64,000 nucleotides of DNA. It comes from Dyadobacter tibetensis Y620-1 (lineage in GTDB: Bacteria > Bacteroidota > Bacteroidia > Cytophagales > Spirosomataceae). Position numbers and translations under genes: made by a program. Positions 23,953 through 31,739 of this stretch are shown here, piece after piece. Numbering within the stretch: the first letter of the stretch is position 1; the number at the start of each line of letters is the position of its first letter. The notes beneath the pieces are model-generated. The model did no database searches and had not been told where the DNA came from. It saw nothing but the letters and a program-made list of their open reading frames with translations. Where the stretch lies: the NCBI RefSeq assembly GCF_000566685.1, contig NZ_AZQN01000008.1, positions 124,001-188,000 of the forward strand, written 5' to 3'.

Positions 23953-25326
23953 TCATTCGATCTGATATTTTTCGATTTTGTAGTAAAGAGTTTTTCGGTC
24001 AATATTGAGTAATTTGGCTGCTTTACTTTTATTATAACGGACCTCCTGCAATACCCGCTCGATCATCTCCTTTTCATGGGATTCCTGTATAGCCTTCAGA
24101 TTGGACCCTGTGGGTTTCTGAGGGGTTTCTTCTAAAGCGGTTATCATTTCAGAGGGCAGGGCCGCCAAGGAGGCCTCTTCATCTTTTGATAACAGGATCA
24201 GCCGTTTGATTACGTTATTCAATTCCCTTAAATTTCCTGGCCAGTCATACCGTTTAAATACATCCATGACTTCCTTGGAGAGTCTTTTTACATTTCTCTC
24301 CAATTCCACATTGGCCTTTTCGACAAAATGCTGAACGAATATCTCTAAATCCTCTCCCCTCTCACGTAGAGCTGGAACTTCAATTTTGAATTCATTTAAT
24401 CGGTGATATAAATCGTCTCTGAACTCTCCTTTGGCGGCATTGGCCACCAAATCTTCATTGGTTGCAGCAATTAACCGAACATCTACTTTCACCTGCTGGG
24501 TGCTGCCTACCGGTACGATCACTCGCTCCTGGAGGGCTCTAAGTAATTTCACCTGAACGTCGTACCCAAGATTACCTATCTCATCCAGAAATAAGGTCCC
24601 CCCGTCAGCTGCCTCAAACTGGCCAATCTTGTCCTGCAGAGCTCCAGTAAACGCCCCCTTTTTATGTCCAAACAGTTCACTAGCGGCAAGATCCTTGGAA
24701 AGCGAGCCACAGTCTATCGCTACAAAGGGTCCTTTGCTGCGCTTACTAAGCTGGTGAATGGTTTTGGCAACATGTTCCTTCCCTGTTCCACTCTCTCCCT
24801 GAATAATTACCGACATATCGGTAGGAGCCACCAGGCGAACATATTCATATAGCTGGTGGGAAATGGCGCTTCGCCCCTCAATATTATCGGAAACGACCTT
24901 TTTACCCTTTGAAACGGGTGTCGAAGGCTTATCTACCTCGCTACTCGCTCCGCTCTTACTCAGCGCCTCACCCAATACCATCAATAATTCCTCAGGATTT
25001 ACAGGCTTGGTTATATAATCAAGGGCTCCATTTTGCATGGCGTTGACTGCCGTGCGTACATCATGAAAACTAGTCATTATAAATGCTGGAATCCGGATCC
25101 CTTCACTTCTCAAACTCTTGAGAAAATCAACCGAATTCCCATCGGGTAAGCGGTAATCCAGCATCAACGCCTCATATGGAATTTCGGAAACATTAAATGA
25201 AAAAAGTGCCTCTCTAGCCTCCTGTATACTCGTGCAAACCTTCACCTGATGGCCGTGTTTGCCAAGAAATGAAAAAAGTAATTTGGAAAAAGTTGAGTCA
25301 TCCTCAAGTAGCAACAGCTGTGCCAT
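23953..25326 (-). CDS. NtrC-family sigma-54-dependent response regulator
   Basis: This 457-residue protein has a receiver (LLLEDDSTF, phospho-Asp57 in MLDYRLPDG, TSFHD, Lys in ITKPV). An AAA+ domain follows, with Walker A GESGTGKEH, the sigma-54-contacting GAFTGA in GHKKGAFTGALQDK and Walker B TLFLDEIGN. A Fis-type HTH closes the protein (YNKSKAAKLLNIDRKTLYYKIEKY). It activates sigma-54 promoters when phosphorylated. It is convergent with the hybrid kinase at 21394, an arrangement that suggests a pair, although a hybrid kinase with its own HPt could also feed another regulator. The targets are not evident in the window; I did not find a clear -24/-12 site next to a gene. Confidence 0.94.
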   Translation of the reverse strand: MAQLLLLEDDSTFSKLLFSFLGKHGHQVKVCTSIQEAREALFSFNVSEIPYEALMLDYRLPDGNSVDFLKSLRSEGIRIPAFIMTSFHDVRTAVNAMQNGALDYITKPVNPEELLMVLGEALSKSGASSEVDKPSTPVSKGKKVVSDNIEGRSAISHQLYEYVRLVAPTDMSVIIQGESGTGKEHVAKTIHQLSKRSKGPFVAIDCGSLSKDLAASELFGHKKGAFTGALQDKIGQFEAADGGTLFLDEIGNLGYDVQVKLLRALQERVIVPVGSTQQVKVDVRLIAATNEDLVANAAKGEFRDDLYHRLNEFKIEVPALRERGEDLEIFVQHFVEKANVELERNVKRLSKEVMDVFKRYDWPGNLRELNNVIKRLILLSKDEEASLAALPSEMITALEETPQKPTGSNLKAIQESHEKEMIERVLQEVRYNKSKAAKLLNIDRKTLYYKIEKYQIE

Positions 25327-25390
25327 ATATATTTCTAAGTAACTATGTATTAAGCAAACAGATAAAAGTAAGATAAAATTACAAAAGAAA

Positions 25391-25423
25391 TGCCAAAAAG
25401 CCGGTACTCCCGGCCTTTTGGCA
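25391..25423. terminator. Bidirectional hairpin after the PepSY-like gene
   Basis: A 14-bp stem, TGCCAAAAAGCCGG with CCGGCCTTTTGGCA, has one mismatch and a 5-base loop. It lies 33 bases past the stop of the 25457-25762 gene; T-rich sequence follows on the minus strand. Confidence 0.75.
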
Positions 25424-25456
25424 TTAATGATTTACTTTATTATTACGCTTTCAACT

Positions 25457-25762
25457 TTACTCAATAACTTTTCCTTCGGCATCGAGATTAATAGTCGCCG
25501 TTTGGTCACCTTTCTTGACCATAATCTCATAATATTGAGATTTATCTTCCTGAGTTACCATATTGGCTCCGGTTACCTCCCAGCCGGCATATTCATCACT
25601 TCCCAAGGTTGTTTTGACTGCCTCAGGTAGATCCTCAGGTTTCACTGGCACCTTTTCTTGGGCCACAATTACTTTTTCAGTTGCTACCGGAGTTGCTTGG
25701 GTGGGCATTTGAAACATTCCTATCATTCCTAATGCCATCATTGAAATTGCTATCCTTTTCAT
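25457..25762 (-). CDS. Small secreted PepSY-like protein
   Basis: This protein of 101 residues starts at the ATG at 25762; codons read further upstream look untranslated. A signal peptide (MKRIAISMMALGMIGMFQMP) is followed by a short linker and a single PepSY-like unit. The pattern is VKPEDLPEAVKTTLGSDEYAGWEVTGANMVTQED with SQYYEIMVKKGDQTATINLDAEGKVIE, resembling the BLIP-like PepSY family common in Bacteroidetes. Such proteins are periplasmic and are thought to inhibit or shape other proteins; the ligand is unknown. It is divergent from the ferritin-like pair at 26292, with a 530-base control region between them. Confidence 0.8.
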   Translation of the reverse strand: MKRIAISMMALGMIGMFQMPTQATPVATEKVIVAQEKVPVKPEDLPEAVKTTLGSDEYAGWEVTGANMVTQEDKSQYYEIMVKKGDQTATINLDAEGKVIE

Positions 25763-26291
25763 AACTGTCGAATTTAAATTTAAAACTGTATGTGTAATTG
25801 ACTTATGCCTGTTATGAAAAAACAACCTTACCCAAAAATAAATATTATTTTATATTGCTGATATTCAAGTGTTTATATTATTTAGTAACTCAAAAGCAAC
25901 ATACGTAATTGGACCGTTTACCCACAATTTGTCCCAAAAACTGGCCATTTGTAACCACTTCCACACTTAAAGGAGATATTTTTTCAAAAAAGTATGCTCG
26001 TATAGATCTCCTAAAAGTGGAATATTGACCCAGCAGATTTTAAATCACCTCCCTTCATGTTCAGGAATCGAGCATTAGAAATTTTTATTTCAATATCAAC
26101 GTTGGACAGAAATTCTCATCATATCACTGATAATCAGCTAATTCTATAATTTTAAAGAGAAATAACTACAAAGAATACTGTAGGGCAAACATATTATTTA
26201 ATGGAAGAATGATCTAAATAAAATTTATGGGCGTAGGTTTTTCACAGGATCACTTTCGATGGACGGAAGAAATCAGTAAAATTTTAGAGCT
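25763..26291. other. Divergent control region, PepSY-like / ferritin-like genes
   Basis: About 530 bases with no gene seen. It contains the 15-mer AATTTGTCCCAAAAA (25926-25940), which is also found at 14745-14759. It probably holds promoters for both neighbours; TAGGTTTT (26234-26241) is a near match to the -7 box upstream of the ferritin-like gene. Confidence 0.45.
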
Positions 26292-27005
26292 ATGAACAAG
26301 ATGACAGAGACACACGAAAAATCATTAAAAGACGAGCCTCAAATGTTGAGCGTTGTCAACAGAAGATTCTTCCTTCGCTCAGCGGGGGTGGCTACAGCAA
26401 TGGGTGCATTTATTCTGGGAGCCTGTAAAGATGACGATCCAGTAATGGAAGGAGATATGACCGTCGACTTAGGATCGGGCGATGTAGGCGTATTAAATTA
26501 TGCCTATGCTCTAGAGCAGTTGGAAGCAGCATTTTACACACAACTTATCGCTACGCCTTATTCTGGAATGAGCGATATGGAGAAAACCATACTTACTGAC
26601 ATTAGAGACCATGAGATCATTCACCGCGATTTTTTCAAAAAAGCTTTGGGTAATGGAGCTATTAAAGATTTGGAAGTCAATTTTTCATCCATCGATTTTA
26701 GTAAAAGGGATTCTGTCCTTGGAGCGGCCAAGCTCTTCGAAGACACCGGCGTTAAAGCCTATAATGGTGCGGGTAAATTAATCAAGAGTGCCGACTACCT
26801 ATTGCTTGCCGGAAAAATTGTGTCGGTAGAGGCACGCCATGCGGCAGTAATAAGGGATCTGCTTAACCCCAAATCGGCCGATTTTGCCGGTGACGACATC
26901 GTAGACAATAACGGTTTCGATATGGCGGTTGCCCCCTCCGATATCTTAGCTGCGGTGAAAGGGTACGTAAAAACACCAATTAGCGGCAATAACGTAGGTA
27001 AATAA
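26292..27005 (+). CDS. Tat-exported, lipoprotein-type ferritin-like domain protein
   Basis: This 237-residue protein has a twin-arginine motif (NRRFFLRSAG) followed by a hydrophobic stretch ending LGAC, a lipobox. The exported product is probably anchored in a membrane. The mature part is a Ferritin_2/PF13668-like four-helix bundle: VGVLNYAYALEQLEAAFY, DIRDHEIIHRDFF, EDTGVKAYNGAGKL and VEARHAAVI, each carrying Glu/His ligands of a di-metal site. Tat export of a protein folded with its metal fits this. It is paired in tandem with a second homologue that lacks the lipobox (25-base gap). The family includes desiccation-related proteins; its reaction is not established. Confidence 0.85.
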   Translation: MNKMTETHEKSLKDEPQMLSVVNRRFFLRSAGVATAMGAFILGACKDDDPVMEGDMTVDLGSGDVGVLNYAYALEQLEAAFYTQLIATPYSGMSDMEKTILTDIRDHEIIHRDFFKKALGNGAIKDLEVNFSSIDFSKRDSVLGAAKLFEDTGVKAYNGAGKLIKSADYLLLAGKIVSVEARHAAVIRDLLNPKSADFAGDDIVDNNGFDMAVAPSDILAAVKGYVKTPISGNNVGK

Positions 27006-27030
27006 TCTCAAAAAATTTAAAGAAGAACTC

Positions 27031-27819
27031 ATGGATATTTTCAAATTAATAGATGACTTTCAAAAAGTAGACGGAGATGCAGCTGGGCGACTGGAATATG
27101 CCTCGCGCCGTCAATTTATGAGCCGACTAGGTAATAAAGTGGCTACAGTGGCCGCTCCTATGGCCTTTGCCAGCGTTGTTAATAAGGCTTTTGCCCAATC
27201 AGCAGGAGCGGTAGACGTTCTTAACTACGCACTTACACTAGAGTATCTCGAAGACGAATTTTACAAGGCCGGACTCGCAGCTTCTGGCTTAATTCCTGCT
27301 TCGGACCGGGCCCTATTTGCTCAAATTGGAAAACATGAGACGGCGCATGTCGCTTTCCTGAAATCTGCTTTGGGCTCCAAGGCCATAGCAAAACCCAATT
27401 TCGATTTTCAATACAAGGGCGCTTTCGCCGACGTATTTACCAATTATAAGACTTTCGCAACGGTTTCCAGTGCCCTTGAAGACACCGGAGTGCGAGCTTA
27501 CAAGGGTCAGGCAGGTGCCCTGATTGCCGATCCCCAAATATTGGAATACGCCCTCCAAGTTCATTCGGTAGAAGCCCGTCACGCGGCAGTTGCTCGCCGC
27601 TTGGTTGCCTCACTTACTGGAAATGCAGCTATGAAAGGATGGATTACTAATAATGAAGGAGCAGTCCCTGCCGTTTATGCCGGAGAAGAAAATATGACTC
27701 AGGGAGGAGTAGATCTGAACGGATTAGCTGGCAAGTCTAAGGCAGCTATTACCGAAGCATTCGATGAGCCGCTTACCAAAGAGGCGGTACTGGCCATAGC
27801 TGGCCCCTTCCTCGCCTAA
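27031..27819 (+). CDS. Tat-exported ferritin-like domain protein
   Basis: This 262-residue protein has an N-terminus with SRRQFMSRLGNK (Tat-like), then AFAQSA as a cut site with no lipobox Cys. The mature bundle shows VDVLNYALTLEYLEDEFY, GKHETAHVAFLKSALG, EDTGVRAYKGQAG and VHSVEARHAAVAR; the Glu and His ligands match the preceding paralogue. It therefore looks like the soluble partner of the membrane-attached one, produced by tandem duplication. A short loop insert (near ITNNEGAVPAVYAGEENM) sits before the C-terminus. A hairpin terminator follows. Confidence 0.85.
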   Translation: MDIFKLIDDFQKVDGDAAGRLEYASRRQFMSRLGNKVATVAAPMAFASVVNKAFAQSAGAVDVLNYALTLEYLEDEFYKAGLAASGLIPASDRALFAQIGKHETAHVAFLKSALGSKAIAKPNFDFQYKGAFADVFTNYKTFATVSSALEDTGVRAYKGQAGALIADPQILEYALQVHSVEARHAAVARRLVASLTGNAAMKGWITNNEGAVPAVYAGEENMTQGGVDLNGLAGKSKAAITEAFDEPLTKEAVLAIAGPFLA

Positions 27820-27848
27820 TCTGCACCAACTACACAACTATATAAAAG

Positions 27849-27885
27849 AGGTGACTTACATCATGTAGGTCACCTTTCCGTTTTT
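27849..27885 (+). terminator. Rho-independent terminator after the ferritin-like pair
   Basis: A stem of about 11 bp (AGGTGACTTAC with GTAGGTCACCT, one G-T pair) has a 5-base loop and is followed by TTTCCGTTTTT. Confidence 0.8.
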
Positions 27886-28379
27886 AAACTAAAAATATTT
27901 AGCTCATTTATCGTTTTTTTTTAATTGTAATATATATATGTATATCGTAGTAACTTAAAAAGTACAATTAGGTGACATACAGTCTATAATTCCCCAGATG
28001 TCTCCGCGGAGTACAAATCCCCATCTCATTCCCGAATCGCCATCAGAGCAATCTAAAATTCGTATTTCGGACTATTATGCCGTTTGGGAGCCTTCTAGGC
28101 TATCTTCGCTTTTGTACGAACACACCCTTCAGAAATGTATAAAAATCCAGGCCTTTACTTGAAAATTTTTCATATAATAATTCTAATATCTGACCCGCCT
28201 ATAAATTAATTTAGTTTAATAATTTCTAGATTAAATTATATAATATGTAATGGTTGACCTCTTTCCCGGACGTCTAATAAGATGGTCCTTGTTCTTCTTT
28301 TCGGTTTTTGTTGCTCATTTAGCAAATCCCTAAAAGTCGATAATCAAGGATTTTAATCACCATTTAAAGCTCATTACGT
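27886..28379. other. Upstream region of the second SusC/SusD pair
   Basis: About 490 bases without a gene. A perfect 10-bp palindrome, CTCCGCGGAG (28002-28011), lies 370 bases before susC. It shares the CCGCGG core with the palindrome at 14778-14785. The rest is AT-rich; I cannot place a clear promoter. Confidence 0.45.
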
Positions 28380-31300
28380 ATGAAGGTAACATTACTCCAA
28401 TCCAAGTGCAGATGGTTAAATCAAATACTGATTCCACTGCTTACATGTGCTCTACTCGTCGGTACACCAGAACTGACCTATTCGGCTCCCAGAGAAAACA
28501 TCATTGCTAATCCAAAAAAAGCTGTCACGGGCACAGTTACTGATGCCAATGGAGAAGCTTTGCCCGGTGTTAGTGTAGTAATCAAAGGGACAACACAGGG
28601 TACGACAACTAACGCAAAAGGTATATTTAACCTGGAGGTACCCAATAATGAAACGGTCTTAATATTCAGCTTTGTTGGATATCAGTCCAAAGAAGTAGTA
28701 GTAGGGAATCAAAGCAATATAAAGATTGATCTCACGGTGGAAGACCAGGTTTTGAGTGAGGTGGTAGTGGTAGGTTATGGAACGCAACAGAAGGTTAACC
28801 TTACCGGAGCCGTTGGTGTAGCGGATGCCAAGCGACTCGAAAACCGTCCGATCGCTAATGCAGGAGAGGGTCTTCAGGGGGTTATTCCCAATTTGAACGT
28901 CGGGATTAGAAACGGAGATCCCGCCCAGGCAACGACCTTTAATATCAGAGGGTATGAATCTATTAACGGAGGTAGCCCTTTGATATTAGTAGATAATGTC
29001 CCGATGGACATTAATCGAATCAATCCTAACGACATAGAGAGCATCAGTGTCCTGAAAGATGCCTCAGCCGCAGCCGTTTATGGTGCAAGGGCCGCCTTTG
29101 GAGTGGTATTGGTAACGACTAAAAGTGGAAAATCTGGTAAAGTAAGGGTCAATTTCGGCACTCAGCTATCCTTAGCCAAACCCATATTCAACATGGACGT
29201 TGTAACTGATCCTTATGAATTCGTTCAGGCCTGGAATACCGCTAATGAACGCACATTCGGGAATCCGGCCTATGGTCCTGACTTCGTAGCAGCAACAAAG
29301 AAATACTCTGAAAACCCCATACCGGAAAATGAATGGGGCGTGGTAGACGGGGCCTTGCAGTATTATGGCTATAATAATTACCAAAATAGCATCATGACTG
29401 ATTATGCACCTACCAATCAGCAAGACCTCTCTATTTCTGGTGGGGGTGAAAATTCAAAGTTTTTTTTCTCCCTGGGTCGCTATAGTAAGGATGGATATTT
29501 GAGACAAAATAATGAGAAGTTCAAGAGGTATAACGTCTTGATGAAAGCGGATTTCAAGGTAAATAAATGGCTTAGTTTCGATGAAAAGGTAATTTTCAAT
29601 TCACAACACAGTGACAAGCCGCACTTTTATAATTGGGATGTCAATATTAACTCTTTGGCTCGGGTGAAACCAATTATGCCGGTTCAGTTTCCCGATCTGC
29701 CCTATTATAATGCGCCGGGTGACCGGGATCAATATGCTGAATACATCGGCAAATACTTTGGAGGCACCAATTTCTTCCCTTATCTGCTGAATGGAGGCAG
29801 GGAAACATTCACCCGGAACGACTTATGGCTTACTCAAGGAGTAACCCTTACCCCGATCGAAGGGTTAAAAATCACAGGAAACTTCTCCTATAATTTATTC
29901 AATAATATCTATCAGGATGTACAAAGTAAGGTGGAGATTGTAGACACCGACCTCAATGCGGCCAATCCAATCAGCAATGGTTTTAGTGGAGACGACTGGA
30001 TCGAAAATAGGGACACCTACAATCAATATTATGTATTGAATGCATTTGCCGAGTATAGATTTCAGAATCTGGGCAAACATAATTTGACGGCCATGGTAGG
30101 GTTCAATCAAGAACGAGGCACCAACCGCAGCATCTACGCCCAGGCGCGTTCCCTGATTACACCACAGGTAACCGATTTGAATGCTACTACTGGCGTACAG
30201 CGTACGGATGGCAGCAAGTCGCATGTCGCTTTACGAGGAGCATTTTACAGAGTTACTTACAATTATAACGATCGCTATCTCCTGGAATTCAATGGGCGCT
30301 ACGATGGAACCTCGAGGTTCCCCTCCGAGAGCCGCTTTGGTTTTTTTCCTTCCGTATCGGCTGGTTGGAGGCTTAGCAACGAGAAATTTATGTCGGGCAC
30401 TAATCAATGGCTCGACAACTTAAAAATCAGGGCCTCTTATGGTACCCTGGGCAACCAGCTTCTAGGCAATAACTACTATCCCTATGTGGCTTCCATGGGT
30501 ACCGGTCAGTCACCTTATATGTTTTCCAATTCCGTTATCCCTTACGTTTCCGCAGCGGGTTTAGTAAGCCCTACCCTAACCTGGGAGTCGGTGACTTCTC
30601 AGAACATCGGGTTGGACATTACCGTGTTGAAGAGTCGCCTGGATCTCTCTTTCGATCTATATGCCCGTGACACAAAAGACATGTTAATGAATGTAAACTT
30701 CCCGGACATTCTGGGAACGGATGCGCCAAAATCCAATGCTGCGGACCTGCGGACTAAAGGATGGGAATTGGCCCTAACCTGGCGTGACAAAATAAAGTCA
30801 GACTGGAATTATGATCTGACACTGGCTCTATCGGATGCCACGGCAGAGATAACCAAATTTGAAAATCCCTCTGGCGCCCTGCCTAACCCCAACCAGGGAA
30901 TTTATTATGTAGGACAAAAACTAGGAGAAATCTGGGGTTATGAAACGGTAGGTATTTTTCAATCCCAGGATGAAGTTGACAATGCACCAGACCAAACCCG
31001 TCTGGGTAATAATTGGCGTGCAGGAGACATACAATATGCCGATTTGAATGGTGATGGAAAAATTAGCCCTGGCGACAATACGCTGCAAGATCCCGGCGAC
31101 CGTAAGATAATCGGTAATAGTACCCCTCGCTACAGCTTCGGAATCAATGCAAGCATAGGCTACAAAAATTTTAGATTAACGGCATTTTTTCAAGGTATTG
31201 GCAAATCCGACTATGCCCATAGTAATGGTAATTGGAACTGGTTTTACCCCTTCAACGCCGGTCATGTAGAGAAATACTATATCCGAGATTCTTGGTCTGA

Positions 31301-31610
31301 AACCAACCGTGACGCCTATTTCCCGGCGCCTCATATTTCGACCAGCGACAAGAAAAATTTGCAAACTCAATCGCGCTTCCTCCAAAGTGCAAGCTATATA
31401 AGGGCTAAAAATATTACCCTGAATTACGACTTGCCCCAGAACCTTTTGAGTAGAATTGGCATGAGCAGAGCGCAGATCTTTGTGTCGGGTATGAACCTGT
31501 TTGAATTCTCGAAAATCCGCAAACCATTGGATCCGGAGAGCATACAGACACCAACGATTGAATACCCCATGCAGAGAATTGGGACCCTGGGGATTAATGT
31601 GTCTTTTTAG
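28380..31610 (+). CDS. SusC/RagA-family TonB-dependent outer-membrane transporter
   Basis: This 1076-residue protein has a signal peptide (about 1-35), a carboxypeptidase-D-like domain (about 45-120, GEALPGVSVVIKG), and a TonB-box-type run LSEVVVVGYGTQQK. A plug follows, with ISVLKDASAAAVYGARAAFGVV near residues 220-240, and then a long beta-barrel ending in an aromatic strand (IGTLGINVSF). It lies 129 bases before its SusD partner at 31740. It is an importer of a glycan or other large nutrient; no hydrolase sits within the operon. The barrel has a calcium-loop-like stretch (DLNGDGKISPGDN) that probably lies in a surface loop. Confidence 0.95.
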   Translation: MKVTLLQSKCRWLNQILIPLLTCALLVGTPELTYSAPRENIIANPKKAVTGTVTDANGEALPGVSVVIKGTTQGTTTNAKGIFNLEVPNNETVLIFSFVGYQSKEVVVGNQSNIKIDLTVEDQVLSEVVVVGYGTQQKVNLTGAVGVADAKRLENRPIANAGEGLQGVIPNLNVGIRNGDPAQATTFNIRGYESINGGSPLILVDNVPMDINRINPNDIESISVLKDASAAAVYGARAAFGVVLVTTKSGKSGKVRVNFGTQLSLAKPIFNMDVVTDPYEFVQAWNTANERTFGNPAYGPDFVAATKKYSENPIPENEWGVVDGALQYYGYNNYQNSIMTDYAPTNQQDLSISGGGENSKFFFSLGRYSKDGYLRQNNEKFKRYNVLMKADFKVNKWLSFDEKVIFNSQHSDKPHFYNWDVNINSLARVKPIMPVQFPDLPYYNAPGDRDQYAEYIGKYFGGTNFFPYLLNGGRETFTRNDLWLTQGVTLTPIEGLKITGNFSYNLFNNIYQDVQSKVEIVDTDLNAANPISNGFSGDDWIENRDTYNQYYVLNAFAEYRFQNLGKHNLTAMVGFNQERGTNRSIYAQARSLITPQVTDLNATTGVQRTDGSKSHVALRGAFYRVTYNYNDRYLLEFNGRYDGTSRFPSESRFGFFPSVSAGWRLSNEKFMSGTNQWLDNLKIRASYGTLGNQLLGNNYYPYVASMGTGQSPYMFSNSVIPYVSAAGLVSPTLTWESVTSQNIGLDITVLKSRLDLSFDLYARDTKDMLMNVNFPDILGTDAPKSNAADLRTKGWELALTWRDKIKSDWNYDLTLALSDATAEITKFENPSGALPNPNQGIYYVGQKLGEIWGYETVGIFQSQDEVDNAPDQTRLGNNWRAGDIQYADLNGDGKISPGDNTLQDPGDRKIIGNSTPRYSFGINASIGYKNFRLTAFFQGIGKSDYAHSNGNWNWFYPFNAGHVEKYYIRDSWSETNRDAYFPAPHISTSDKKNLQTQSRFLQSASYIRAKNITLNYDLPQNLLSRIGMSRAQIFVSGMNLFEFSKIRKPLDPESIQTPTIEYPMQRIGTLGINVSF

Positions 31611-31641
31611 AATAACACTAAACTCCGACCCTTTAATTTTC

Positions 31642-31703
31642 CATCAGGGGCTTGGAATCCCTGCTCATCCTCGACAAGGAGACAAGGGTGAGGCTCCTTG
31701 ATG
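31642..31703 (+). promoter_or_regulatory. Structured intergenic RNA between susC and susD
   Basis: Two nested helices can form: CATCAGGGG (31642-31650) with CTCCTTGATG (31694-31703) and CTCATCCT (31664-31671) with AGGGTGAG (31685-31692). The outer one competes with a small hairpin CAGGG/CCCTG (31645-31649 with 31659-31663), so two states are possible. It sits 37 bases before the susD start. A role in setting the susC to susD ratio is inferred. Confidence 0.4.
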
Positions 31704-31739
31704 AAGTTCTACCCATTTCAACATTAAATTCAAGGTAAA

